Source: Bidens hawaiensis | Taxonomy: Eukaryota; Streptophyta; Magnoliopsida; Asterales; Asteraceae | Reading direction: 5' to 3' | Length of the DNA: 64,000 bases | Assembly (NCBI GenBank): GCA_021521415.1 | Contig: JAIQDT010003567.1 | Coordinates: 214,573-278,572, forward strand | Part shown: positions 22,147 through 34,194 of the stretch, piece by piece | Layout: every line of letters starts with the position of its first letter | Numbering within the stretch: the first letter of the stretch is position 1 | The notes under the pieces: model-generated | The model's database searches: none | The model's input: the letters and a program-made list of their open reading frames with translations, nothing else | What the model was told of the DNA's origin: nothing | Made by a program: the position numbers and the translations under genes

Positions 22147-25100
22147 TTATCTTCTTCCTCTGTTCTTGGCTTCAGCCCTTTCTTTCAATATCTTCACATA
22201 TGCAGCTCTTTGCTTCAGCATGTCAAGTTCAGAGGAGTCAGAGGCATCACTTGGGAATCTTGCATCAATCAAATCTTGTAAATCTTGTGGATGCATATAA
22301 TGCAGATCACCATCCTCCCTTATGACTGCAATAGGTATCCCTGACTCATTTCTCAAAGTGGTCGAATCATCATTTTGATTGTACGTTATGTATGTGATTC
22401 TTCCAAATTGTTGCACTCTTGAGTTAGGTTCCTTCATCACTTCTCTCGTAGCCAAGCACTCTTTTAAGGTCTTCCTTTTCTGATGAGAGTTGCTTGCTAG
22501 AGTTCTTTGTTTCTTTGATTTAGAGAGGGAAAGCTCGGATATGTGAACTTCACTTGTTCTCTTCCTCCTCTTCTCTTTTTCTGCTTGGCTCCTGATCTCT
22601 CTCTTCTTTTGCTGCAGAAATGGGAATCCCTTTTCTGCTTGATCCTTTAAAAACTTTGAGAGATCATTCCTCAGTTGACCAGATGGTTGACTTCTTACTT
22701 GATTGTCATATAAATTCAGCTCAGCCATCATGGTCAGTTGTTCTTCTGAAAAGTTTCTCAAATCATCTCTAAAGATGATGAGATGTTCTGTTTCATCTTC
22801 AGTCACAACCCTTAATGTCTTTGATCTTCTGTCAAAATAGAGATGTGTGGGCAAATTCAAGTTTCTTGGCTGCACAGGCCTCACACTCTCTGACCTCTGG
22901 GTTCTGCTTGAGCACCCTATTTCAACTATCTTAATTTTATCAAGACCCTCTTCAACATACCATCTTTTTATTGTATCTTCAGTTTGCATTAACAGTCTTG
23001 ACATTTTTACTCCCTTTTTGTGGAGGGCATTCATCATTTCTGCATGAACTTCTTGTTCTGTCCTCCTTCGGTTTTCCTGCAGTTTCCTCTGTGTTTCAAA
23101 ATACATCCTCTGCTCTCTGTGGTATATTTCCATTAGCTCAGCAAGAAGCATGTTCTAAAACTGTTCTTCTGATATCCCTATCTCCATCACAAGTTTCTTT
23201 AACATTTCCATCCTTTGAAGGTCCTCAAACCACCTCTTTGCTTCTTGATCTTTCTTTTCTTTTTCCTCCCTTTCCTTCTGTAATCTCATTTTTAACTCCT
23301 GCTCTCTTTCAAACTTTTCTTGACTTTCTTGATCTTTGTGAGAGTCTTTAATTTGTTGAATTCTTCTTTTCAGTTCTTCAGGAGAGAGATTTATCAAGAA
23401 GTTGTAGATGTAGCCATACAGCTGAAGGAATTTAATGTCCTTATGTTTTGACTTTAAGGATTCATATGCTTCTTCATCCTTTTGGTTCTTTTCAGTTCTT
23501 TTCTTGCTAGTGTCTGATTCTTTTAATTCTTTTTCTTTCTCTTTCTTCCTTTCAGTCACCCTTCTCACATAGTCAGACAGATTCTCCATGAGAGCCCTTT
23601 TGTACAAACCATCAATCTTGTCAAATGGCTGTAAGTTCAGGAAAGCAGGCTTATGACCAGCCTTTATCAATACTTCTCATTTTCCTTTCCTAATTCTCCA
23701 CCCCTCAGCTTCTCTTGCCACATCCTCTTTTGATAGTCTTTGAACATGCAGAGGATCATAGCCCAAACTGATCAAATATTCAACATTTTCATTTATCTTT
23801 TTAGCTTCCTTCACTTCTTCCTCATCTTCACTCTCACCATCCAAATCCACCACTTCTTTAAGATTATAAAGAGCCTCAATCATTGGTTCATCATTTTGTT
23901 TGGATTGAGCTCTTCTTCTTTCTTCTAGTTTGTCTCTCCTCATCTTATACACCAATTTCTTCACAGATTTTTGTCTTTTGGATTTTGGTGTCTCAATATC
24001 AGTTGTGTCTTTTCTTTTTAAACTTGATTGAGTTGGAGTGGATGTATCGGGCTGCTCCACTTCTATTTCTGGTTCTTCAATAATTATCTCCTCATCCACA
24101 GACTCGGATTCTTCAATAACATCTTCATTTCTATGAGTCTCTTCAGTTTCTTCAGTGACCTCTTGAATGATGGGTTCACTTGGTTCAACATGTTCTCTAG
24201 GTCTTGATTCTCCTTTGCTCAGATTTATAAATTCTATTTAAGCCTTTCTTGCTGCCATCACAATCTCTGGATGATGTCTCTCTGGATTATTCAGAATCAG
24301 TGTAAGATCCTTTAATATAATCAACTTAACCATAGTGCTTGCTGAGACTTCAATGGTTTCATCTTCTTCATGAATAACTGGTCCCAACCCAAGTTCTTGT
24401 TCTTTTTCAAGATTTTCAGGTTCAGTCACTGATTGTTCTGGTTCATTGGTTGTTGGCTCTTCAGTCTCAATTGTTGTAGGTTCTGCAGCCTTTTCTTGAT
24501 CATTATTCAGACTTTCATTGAAGGCATCAATTGTAGCCTTGATTGCTGCATCAGCTTCCCTTAACCTCCTCTCATCTTCTTCATCTTTGTCTTTCATGTT
24601 TATCAATGCTTCAATTACCTCTTGAGGAATCTCCTTTTCTTCTTCAACCATTACTTCCCTTTCAAGGGCCTCCAGCTCTTCATTCATTAGATTGATTGCT
24701 GTTTTCACTGACTCAGCTTCAGCTACGTCCGGATCAACAACATTTTCTTTAAACAAAATATCTTCTGATTGGACTGGATGCTTAGGCAGGGGATGTAGAT
24801 CTTCTTCAGTAATTGCAACCCCTTTGCCTTTTGTTTTTCTTTCTAGTCTCTCTTCTTCAGTTTCATCTTCTTCTTTATCCTCCCCCTCATCCTCCGATTC
24901 TCCATCATCATATGCTTGGTTTAGCATGTTCAAAGCATCAGATGGTCCAACCTCCTCTTCAACATCAATATTCTCCCCCTGTTTTGGTGCATCTGAGGTC
25001 TTCTTAACCTCAGACTGCCCCTCAAGGGTTCGAATCTTTATTAAAGCTTCATTCAGAGCAGCTTCCATTGCGGAGTTCTGTCTGGCCAAAATGGCATTAC

Positions 25101-26329
25101 GTTCTCTTAACATGATGTTTTCAAACTCAAGTTTGGCATTTTCACACACAACATCGTAAATATTGGGACTTGATGGTGGGGGTTTCAGTAGTAGGTTTTG
25201 GAGCTGGTTCAGAGAATGGTTCAGATTCTGCGGTTTCAGTGGATGGAACTTTGTATGGTTCTGGGATTTGGGTTGGGAGAGTAGGTTCAATTGGTTCTAT
25301 AGTAGGTTGAGGATGGATAGGTATGTCTTGTTCATTTGGCTCAGTTGTGGTAGGTGAAAAACGAATATCAGCATTATCAGTTGGCTCATGAGCTTTGTGA
25401 CCAATTTCATACACAGTCTCATCAACTACAACCTGTGCATCAGCAGCATTTTCAATAATCATCTCATCTCCTCCATTGACACCATCATCATCATCATTAT
25501 CATTATCATCACCATCATCATCTTCCTCATCACTGTTGCCAGGGGTCCTCGGTACATCAATGGCACCCAGTGCAGGAACAAGTAACCAAGGGAGTACATC
25601 CCAGTCAGCATTCTCAATAAACTTACTCTGAGCATCCTTCATGCGTTTGCATATATTTGGATCTTGCAACCCCAAAATCTGCCATGTTCTTTGAATGTAT
25701 GGTAAGACTCTGTTTATTAAGATCTGCATAAAACGTGGATACATTAAGAATCTTTGATGTACTTGCCTCTCTGCATTTGAAATCAACCCTTGAAAGATGA
25801 GTCTTGAAATGTTGAAGGGTTGCTGGTAAAGAATGGCGACAGTGAGAGTCCCAAGCTCTCTACTCAATAAAGTCCAGGTCCCTCGTCGTGGAGATAGAGA
25901 CTGAATAACGTGATGAATCAAAAATCTGTAGATTAACGGAAAACTCCCCTTTTGAAACTGTCCCTCCTTAACTCTTCCCTGATAGCCCATAGTCTCTTGA
26001 AAGACTCTTAGTAACTTTGGGATGGAGTAGGATGGCTGATCCTCAAAATTGTCATTAAGTTCCAGTGCAGCTCTGATTGAGGCTTCAGTTATTTCAATGT
26101 CATGATTTAGAATCGACGCCTCAATTCTTTCCCCATTGACGTCATTTACATGTGTTGCAGACCCCCAAAAATCCGAAATGTGATTTCTGTATATTGTGGG
26201 GTTGGTAGTTAACGCCACCCTCAGGTTGGAGTTTCTTAGAAAGTTTATCATTGGCTCCAACTCACGGTTGTCATCGTCTATCTACAGTCGAGCACACATA
26301 TTATGCCGTTTTTCAAATTTGAAGGCCAT
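22147..26329 (-). pseudogene. C3 extra ORF after RNase H (related to the C2 extra ORF)
   Basis: This is a large ORF of about 1,390 codons in env position. I place the start at ATG 26,329, giving MAFKFEKRHNMCARL. A TAG at 26,282-26,284 follows, and the frame then continues (26,281-25,142). The N-terminal ~250 residues (LTTNPTIYRNHISDFWGSAT; RRGTWTLLSRELGTLTVAIL; HQRFLMYPRFMQILINRVLP) align with the C2 extra ORF. An acidic run (DEEDDDGDDNDND) and a proline/threonine/glutamate-rich stretch follow. A frameshift lies near 25,150-25,290. The rest is one frame with stops ending at 24,238, 23,677 and 23,155. It is highly charged, with basic clusters such as SLKRKDTTD and PKSKRQKSVKKL, and coiled-coil-like segments. 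I see no signal peptide or membrane segment, so it does not look like an envelope protein. The function is unknown. I recall similar N-terminal sequences in Asteraceae predicted proteins under unrelated names. Confidence 0.7.
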
Positions 26330-26333
26330 CAGT

Positions 26334-26360
26334 TCTGCAAGAACAAGAAGAGTTGCCAGT
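26334..26360 (-). promoter_or_regulatory. Candidate 3' splice site before the C3 extra ORF
   Basis: On the minus strand CTCTTCTTGTTCTTGCAG ends five bases before the ATG at 26,329. A pyrimidine-rich tract ending in CAG is a good plant acceptor. A candidate donor GTAAGC lies between PBS and gag (35,561-35,566, minus strand). Splicing between them would place the extra ORF first in a subgenomic mRNA. This is inferred from sequence only. Confidence 0.5.
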
Positions 26361-26680
26361 ACACAAAGTTGCAGAACTAATATATGAGAAAAGATAGATG
26401 ATGAATGGCGTCTACAATTAACCTGTTCCTTAGTAATATGCTTACCGAAGTCGAAACAGAGCTAATGGCGCTAATCAAAGAGAAATTAACGAATAATAGA
26501 ACAGCGAGCAAGGGGAAAATAGCACGAGCAAGAGGGTTTTCGTCTAGGGTTAATCAGAGAATATGTGTGAAAAACTTTCTAAGTCTCCTTTTTATACCTA
26601 ACGATTTGGTGGTACAGTACCTTGGTTTGTCGTCTAGCAATCGACAGTTGTCATTTAATTTCAAATTTACATGTACCAGC

Positions 26681-27179
26681 CTTGCTCGAGTATATAGCCA
26701 AAATAAAAACTTGCTCCCCCTGTACACAAGGACATGATATAATGCTTGCTCGAGCGTACTTAGAAATATATCATATCAATTTCTTATGCTCGAGATGCAT
26801 TCCTGTGTGCTTGAAGTACAGTGTGCTCGAAAGCCTTAAAATCTTTCCTAATCCCTCACTCGAGCACAGAAATTGGTACGCTAGTGTGCTCGAAAATTTT
26901 GTAGCAATAAAATCATCTTTACTCATCTTGAAATTTTAACTCAATCATCTCTACACGCTCACTAAAACACCGAGCACAGGACCTTGCTTGAAACACTTAG
27001 ATGTTTTCTATCATTCAGTTGTCGTGCTCGTAGACATGAAATCATAGTTACTCATGCAATCATGCTCGAAGATACTTAGTAAAATAACAAAGTATATCTT
27101 CGTGCTAGAAGATCAAAGATAACAAAACACATCAAAAACAAGCTCGAAGTACAGTCTAATTCCTAGATCATACTCGAAA
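26681..27179 (-). repeat. TGCTCGA word array in C3 spacer, part 1
   Basis: About a dozen TGCTCGA words, several in a longer unit close to TGCTCGAAGATACTTAG. The same word fills the C3 LTRs. It lies directly upstream of the extra ORF in the element's sense. Confidence 0.8.
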
Positions 27180-27900
27180 ATACTTAGAACAAACACAGAT
27201 AACAGTGGTGAAATCAAAATCATTTGCCTACAAGTTAAGACAAAAATCACATTCAAACTTTGCAATAATTACGATTACAAGTTAATGAAATCATTCCGTT
27301 TGCTCAAGCTTGGGTTTGAGGTGAACAAGAGATCAAAATCCAGTTTAAAAGTTTATGTCGTTTCATTGGAAAGATCTCAACATGTGATCAGATTGTCCAA
27401 TAACTGTTACGCCACTTCATTTTCAGCCTTATTATGATTTAAGTCAGGCTGACAGTATGTGTAAATTCTTAGCATGATTCTCATGACGTTTGTGATATAT
27501 TTAAGGTTCAATTAGTTGCTTGAGTTAGAATGGTCACACTTTAGACTTTAGTTGTTCCTTAACTCTTCTCAAAGCTTATTTAGCTTTCTCCGAATCACCC
27601 CGAATTGACTTCAACCCCCTGATGCATTGGTCAAAAATAAATTTTATTTGTCCGAGCAGTTTATTTAGTAATAAGATTCTTAGATATCAGACCATCAGGT
27701 TGAACGCTGGACTTACAAGCCATCCGGACTTACATGCCTTTCATTCAGAGTGTTTAGGACTTATTTGAATGCCCCACTATTGTAGTTCTGATTGTGCCCC
27801 TTAAGGTCATGATATATTTATTTATCATTAATGATTTTGAAGCATATTTATTTTCTTTTTCACTCTTTTTCATTTGCTTCATTTTCTGTTTATGAACTTT

Positions 27901-27955
<55 letters not shown>

Positions 27956-28520
27956 CTATTTAGTAGCTGCTCATAATTTGATAAACTGTTTTTGGTAGAC
28001 CAAAACTTCAACAGGCTCGTGTATGATTGGATAATTGCCTTTCTGCCTATCATTCGGAGAGATGTACAAGGAAACATACCTTAGTTTTCAAATGAATCAC
28101 CACATCAAACTTAGCATGATTATAGTATTTGTATAACATTGATCACTGCACTCATGAGAAGAAGCTACGCAAATTGTCAGTTTACTGAACAGAAATCTTT
28201 TAAGCCTATAATCCATGAGTTAGAAGATTGGACAATATGCTATCATTTCCCACATTAGTTGGATTCAATCTCCACCTGAATAACAATATTCATTTCTGAA
28301 TATGAGCTTGGATAATATTATCATCTCTCTTGTGTGATCACCAAAACAGTGTTGCTTATCATAAAACATGTTACATTTTCAAAATCATTTATTTGATAGG
28401 TCATTTTTAAGGTTAGATTCTGAAAATAGTATAGTCTTGTAGTCACATTTGACAAGCAGACACTTCATAAGTGTCACACACATAATACTCACATCACACA
28501 TTTCAATCAGCATTGCACAC
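27180..28520 (-). other. C3 spacer, noncoding
   Basis: This is AT-rich sequence between the two word arrays. It contains a (TA)n run at 27,904-27,954 and no coding match. The ORF at 27,754-28,077 is driven by the TA repeat (alternating Tyr-Ile). Confidence 0.6.
27904..27954. repeat. (TA)n microsatellite in C3 spacer
   Basis: A pure run of TA repeats. Confidence 0.95.
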
Positions 28521-28529
28521 AATACAGTG

Positions 28530-28919
28530 GAGCATGCTTAGAAATCCATCGAGCATACTTGGAAGTCTGTAGCAACCTTAAGATGTATCATTACAGAGTT
28601 TGTGCTCGACAAAGTTGTACATTGTGCTCGAGCAAGAAACTTGTGCTAGGAATGAAAGTTTTCCATAGTATATGTCCATGCTCGAACATCAAAACATATC
28701 ATTTGTGCTCGAAATATGGTTTGTTTGTGCTCGAAGAACAACAGACACACCATAAGTACAGAACCATGCTCGGAATACTTAGAAAAGTTTTCCAAAGCAA
28801 GTCTGTACTCGAGCAACTGACATCTGTGCTCGAATGAGTTAGAATTGTCTTTGAGAAGCCTATGCTTGTGCTCGAAGAGCAATCACAACATCGAGCACAG
28901 ATTCATGCTCGAAGTACTT
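28530..28919 (-). repeat. TGCTCGA word array in C3 spacer, part 2
   Basis: About a dozen and a half TGCTCGA or TCGAGCA words, several within an extended unit close to GCTCGAAGTACTTAGAATC (for example 28,898-28,925). It begins about 240 bases after the end of RNase H. The ORFs on both strands across it are repeat artefacts. Confidence 0.8.
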
Positions 28920-29156
28920 AGAATCATTAAAATTTATCATGCAAGCACAGATCAAAGTACTAACAGCTGTAAATATCAGATTTAATAGAAATTCGACATA
29001 CACACATTCACAAACATGATTATGACACCCAGAATAGTCACACACATGATGAAGACAAACAGAAAATTCAGATTAGCACAACTATCAATCATGCAAACAT
29101 TCACAGTGAGAAACATGGATCATCAGTAAGCACCTCACTTAAGCACACATCCTAAA

Positions 29157-29700
29157 TCATACTTCATCAGCATTAATCATTCCTAGACATTTTAACAGAA
29201 AATGAAATCTGGTCTTATCTAAAGGTTTGGTGAACAAATCAGCCAAATTATCAGATGTATCTACCCTCTTCATTTCTATAAGCCCTTTTTCCTGACAATC
29301 CCTAATGAAATGATGTCTAATTTCAATGTGCTTAGTTTTTGAATGTTGAACTGGATTCTTAACAATGAACATAGCAGCCGTATTATCAATTAAAATAGGT
29401 GTGAGTAAGAAATTCAGACCATAATCCAGCAGTTGGTTTTGAATCCACAGAACCTGTGCACAGCAGGCAGATGCAGCAATATACTCCGCTTCAGCAATAG
29501 AGATTGACACTGTGGTTTGCTTCTTTCATTGTCATGACACCAATCTGTTTCCAAGAAACTGACATCCTCCTGAGGTTGATTTTCGACTCATGTTGCATCC
29601 ATCATAATCACTGTCAGTGTAAGCCATCAAATCAAAGGAAGAGTTCTTTGGATACCAAATTCCCAGGTCTGGTTTTCCTCTCAAGTATCTGAATATTCTT
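29157..29700 (-). pseudogene. C3 RNase H domain
   Basis: This is the copia RNase H at the end of pol. [20 protein letters not shown] with QFLGNRLVS lies at about 29,535-29,620. After a break near 29,511-29,532, SISIAEAEYIAASACCAQVL and WIQNQLLDYG follow, then TKHIEIRHHFIRDCQEKG and LADLFTKPLDKTRF. The end is at 29,157. Domain order is complete, but the domain is split by one stop or frame change. Confidence 0.85.
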
Positions 29701-30700
29701 TTCACTGCTAGCATATGTGACACCTTTGGATTAGCTTGAAACCTTGCACAAACACACACAGCAAACATAATATCTGGCCTAGATGCTATAAGATACATCA
29801 ATGATCCTATCTTGGCCCTATATTCATGCTGATCAACTGGCTCCCCCTTTTCATCAGGTACCATTTTCTTATGTGTGTCCATTGGTGTTGACACTGTCTT
29901 GAAGTCTTGACACTTGAACTTGGTGAGAATCTCTTGAACATATTTTGATTGATTAATGTAAATTCCATCTGGCTTCTGTTGCACTTGCAATCCAAGGAAG
30001 AAATTCATTTCTCCCATTGAACTCATTTGGTATTTGGACTTCATCACTTTCTCAAATTGTTTGCACATTTGTTCATTTGTTGAACCAAAAATGATATCAT
30101 CCACATATACTTGCAGCAGGAGCAGATCCTTTCCTCTCCTTTTGTAAAACAAAGTCTTGTCTATGGCTCCTCTACAGAAACCATGTTCTAGCAGATGGTT
30201 AGACAGCTCATCATACCAGGCTCTTGGTGCCTGATGTAATCCATACAATGCCTTGCTGAGCTTGTAGACTTTGTTTGGATGAATTGGATCTTCAAATCCA
30301 GGAGGTTGAGTGACATACACTTCTTCATCTATTTTTCCATTCAGAAATGCAGATTTTACATCAAGCTGATAGACTTTAATGTTCATTGATGCTGCATATG
30401 CCAGAAAAATCCTAATAGCCTCTAGTCTTGCAACAGGAGCAAATACCTCTTCAAAATCTACTCCTTCTTCTTGTAAACATCCTAGAGCTCCAATCTAGCT
30501 TTGTTCTTTATCACTATCCCCCTTTCATCCTTCTTGTTTCTGAAGACCCATTTTGTACCAATTGCATACCTTCCTCTGGGCTTGTCCACCAAGTCCCACA
30601 CATGTAAGTCTCTGAACTGAGCTAATTCCTCCTGCATAGCTTCCACCCAGCTATTGTCCTTCAAAGCTTGATTGATGTTCTTTGGTTCAACTTGGGATAG
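29701..30700 (-). pseudogene. C3 reverse transcriptase
   Basis: This is a copia [22 protein letters not shown], then GTKWVFRNKKDERG at the C-terminal end of the frame stopping at 30,482. A frameshift near 30,480 follows, and the continuation in the next frame has [40 protein letters not shown] and the catalytic [16 protein letters not shown] (about 30,070-30,120). [20 protein letters not shown] follows. Both catalytic aspartates (VDD) are intact, so this is among the best preserved RTs in the window apart from the frameshift. Confidence 0.88.
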
Positions 30701-31500
30701 GAAACAGGCATACAGGCAGATATTTGCTTTTTCAGATGCACTTCTGGTAACTCTTTCATGTAGATCTCCAATAATGTTCTTTGCAGGATGATTTCTTTCA
30801 TTTGAGGTACTTTGTACAACTGGAGGTACACACACTTCTGCTTCTAGATTTGACAAATTTAACTCAACAGATTCATCTTCAGATGTGACTTGAGTCTCAG
30901 TAAAAGTTTGAACAAGATTGAGTTCTGATGTAGATGCCTCATTTCCTCCTAGTTGCAATGAGTCAAACAGGGATTGTAACTGACACATTTCTTCAGTTTG
31001 AGAAGGTTGTTGACTTTGGATGGGTTCACTTTCAATAACACTTGGACCTTCATTTGAGATTTCAACTTCAGCCTCTTGTCCAACTCTCTCTAGATCATCT
31101 TCTCCTTGGATAGTACCTCCAAAGGTAAATCCATTTGCTTCAGACGCAACTGAGGTCCATAGTTTGTCCAGATCAACTTGCTTTGCTTTTCCTTTTTCTT
31201 CAAAGTTGGGTCTGTACATACTATCATCCATGTCTTCACTGTAGATTTTAAATGATTTGATCAATTTCTCAAGATCAAATAACCATTTAGGACCATCAGT
31301 ATTGTTGAACTAGTTTTCATTGAAAATAATGTCAGACGATTCAATCACCACCATGTGCTCTTTCACATAGACTCTATAAGCTTTTGAGTGAGATGAGTAG
31401 CCCACAAAGAAACATTCCAGTGATTTGGACTGGAATTTATTCAAGTAATCCTTTGTGTTCAAGAGTGAGTATTTGCATCCAAAAGGCTTCATGAACTTCA
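30701..31500 (-). pseudogene. C3 integrase C-terminal region and INT-RT linker
   Basis: 31,501-31,310 encodes MKPFGCKYSLLNTKDYLNKF with FVGYSSHSKAYRVY, the conserved segment after the copia integrase core. A stop near 31,307-31,312 follows. The frame from 31,264 has a glutamate/serine-rich linker (MDDSMYRPNFEEKGKAKQVD onward) leading to RT. Confidence 0.75.
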
Positions 31501-31510
31501 CATAAGGTTT

Positions 31511-32440
31511 TCACTTGTAGAGAATTTCATATGGTGTCTTGTTTTGAGCCTTGTTGAGTAGAACCCTGTTCTGCACATAACATGCAGTGTTTATTGCTTC
31601 TGCCCAGAAAGTAACAGGCAGGTTGGCATCAGCAACCATGGTCCTTGCAGCTTCAATTAAAGTTCTATTTCTCCTTTCTGCAACACCATTTTGTTCAGGG
31701 GTTCTAGGAGCACTATACTGCTGGAAAATACCCTTAGAAGTGCAGAATTCACTCATAGTCTCATTCTTGAATTCTAACCCATTATCACTTCTAATCACTT
31801 TCACTCTCTTCTTAAGTTGATTTTCCATCTTCAAAACATAAGCCTTGAGTAATTCTGGAGTCTCATCCTTGCTTCCCATGAAAAAGACCCATGTAAACCT
31901 TGAAAAATCATCAGTTATTACTAGGCAGTATCTCTTCTTTCCAACACTTGAAACACTCACTGGACCAAACAAGTCCATGTGAAGTAGTTCCAAAACCTCA
32001 TCAATTGTGTTCAGCAGTTTGCTCTTGTGTGAGGATTTGTGTTGTTTTCCTTTAAGGCAAGATGTGCATTTGTCTTCCAGCTTGAACTCTCTTGTGGGAA
32101 GACCAACAACATGTTCACCTTTCACTAGCTTGTTCATGTTCTTCCAACTTACATGACACATCTTCCTATGCCATAAAACAGATTCATTCTCAGTTGCCTT
32201 TGATACAAAGCATGAACCACCTCTTGAAGTTGCAGTATTCATTCTCAGTTCATAGAGATTGCCATTTCTTGGAGCCATCATCATAATCATTTCTGTTGGT
32301 ATCACAAACTCTGGCTTCAAAATCAGGCAATGTTCATCATTAAAGGCAACCTTATATCCTTTGTCACAAACTTGAGAAATGCTCAGCAGATTGTACTGTA
32401 GTCCTTCAACATGTAGAACATTCTCAAGGATACTTGCCAT
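31511..32440 (-). pseudogene. C3 integrase
   Basis: This is a copia DDE integrase. The HHCC zinc finger is VLWHRKMCHVSWKNMNKLVK with CTSCLKGKQHKSSH. Catalytic residues are visible in order: D in LHMDLFGPVSVSS, D in VKVIRSDNGLEFKN and E in APRTPEQNGVAERRN, with RTLIEAARTM and NTACYVQNRVLLN after. All three acidic residues are kept. The frame begins in the GAG-pre-integrase segment (LQYNLLSISQVCDKGYKVAF) and ends at 31,511 in NKTPYEILYK. Confidence 0.88.
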
Positions 32441-32621
32441 TCGTGAGTGTTCCCCTGCCAACAATTTTTCCTCCATTTTCATCACTCCCAAATGCAACTG
32501 GTCCCTCATACTTCTTCACATAATCTATTAATGCAGACTTGTCACATGTCATGTGCCTTGAACATCCACTGTCCATATACCATAAATCATTTTTGCTAAT
32601 GGACTGATCCTGCAAACACAC
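32424..32621 (-). pseudogene. C3 protease
   Basis: This is a copia aspartic protease: DLWYMDSGCSRHMTCDKSAL, with DSG at the active site, followed by GPVAFGSDENGGKIVGRGTL. It lies in a different frame from both the preceding linker and the following integrase, so frameshifts flank it (near 32,640 and 32,430-32,500). Confidence 0.85.
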
Positions 32622-32661
32622 AGAAGAAATCAGTTTTCTGAGTTACAAACTTCATCAGTTT

Positions 32662-34182
32662 TTAATTCAGAGAAAGTGGAGGATGTATCAGAAGTTGGAA
32701 TTGGAACTGGTGGTGGATCTTCATACACAAGTATCTCTCATACATTTCTTTGTAGCTTTTCATATCATAGCCACTAACCACATCTGGAATTTCAAAACTA
32801 TCCTCAAGAATCCAGCAAGAATCAGTGTGATGCCCATATGCATCACATTTTGTGCAGAACACTTTAGCAAAGTTTCCCAAATCCTCAAGAAGTTTCTTGT
32901 TCTTGATCTTGTCACTTGGTTTAGGGAAATCAAACCCTAAAGATGTTTTTGAGTACAAAGTGTTGGAAAAGTCCATCTGGATTGGCTTGCTGAGATCAAT
33001 TGGTTGGGAACATTTTTCTTTAACAAAAACAATCTTCTTCAGCTTAGATGGCAATTGTGAAGAACTTTCCTCTTGTTCTTTTGAACATCTTCTTCTTGGA
33101 GCATAGTCCACATCACCCACATCAAATAATTCATGATTAGAGAAAACTGGGTAGATAAGTGGACGACTTTGATCATAAGAGAATTTGCTTTGTGTTTCTG
33201 TTCTCTTCTTGATGGCTGGTGGTGATCTAGCACATATATCAAATAGAACATGCTCTCTTCTCATTTTCTCATGATGCTCTTTCACCTTTGATGTCATAGA
33301 TGGCAGAAGAGGAATTTTGTCACCTTTCTTTTTCTTTGCTCCTTTCTTCTTCTTCCTCTTTGATGACTGAGAGCTTCCACAGCTACAATTACTTTCTTCA
33401 CTGGAGTATTCACTCCACTTCTTTTTCTCTCCTTGAAGCTGTTCATCCACCACAGTTTCTTGCTTGTCAGCCTTTTTCATTACAAATTCTCCATTCTGAT
33501 CTACCATCACATCATCATATTGCTTGATAAATTCTGGCTTATCATCAAACACATTTTTGAACTATTTGAAATACTCATTTCTGCTCTCTTTATCAACTTT
33601 CAATGGGTAACTATCACAGAACGGGGGTGGAACCTTCTTGTACTTCTCTTCTTCAGTCATCTTTTCAACATGTCCAACAATGTTTCCAGTAGAGACTAGG
33701 TTTTTTAAAAACTCAATTTCAATCAACAAATCAGCATTCTTGAGTTTCTCTTCAGCAAACATCTTCTTCAGTCCTTCTATCTCAATTCTCATTCTAGATT
33801 GAGCTTGATATGCTACCATGCAATCATCCTTCAAACCTTTGATTTGACTTTCATATGTAGCCTCACTTTCAGCATACACATTTAGAAAGACATCCTTCCT
33901 ACCACATTCAGTTTTCCATTTTCCAACCTCCTGATTTAATTCTTCAATTTTAGCAAGAAGATCAGAAATAGAAGTATCAGAATGTACCTGAGTGTTTGAA
34001 GATTCAGCCTTCTCATTAATTTTGGCCATGAATGCAACATTTGCTCTTTCCATCTCAGCAGCATGATTACTCCAATCAAACTCTCCATCCTGAGCCACCC
34101 TTGCAACGGCCACATTCCCTTGATCTCTTTGCTGGTTCACACCATTTTGAGATGGTCTGCTTTGATTTGTATGAACCTGCAA
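32662..34182 (-). pseudogene. C3 gag-protease linker with coiled coil and second zinc knuckle
   Basis: Two consecutive open frames (34,182-33,562 and 33,552-32,662) in the same reading frame are separated by a stop near 33,560. The first has a coiled-coil-like stretch (LLAKIEELNQEVGKWKTE; MRIEIEGLKKMFAEEKLK) and the motif KVPPPFCDSYPLKVDKE, recalling EIPPPFKHDYSSIP in C2. The second is lysine- and serine-rich and ends near a CCHC knuckle, CTKCDAYGHHTDSC (32,814-32,856), then WILEDSFEIPDVVSGYD before the protease. The plan is the same as in C2 although sequence similarity is low. Confidence 0.7.
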
Positions 34183-34194
34183 TTGATTAGTTCT

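Noticed and set aside
22147..26329. Envelope gene in C3
   Set aside because: The position is right, but no signal peptide or hydrophobic membrane span is seen; the protein is strongly charged.
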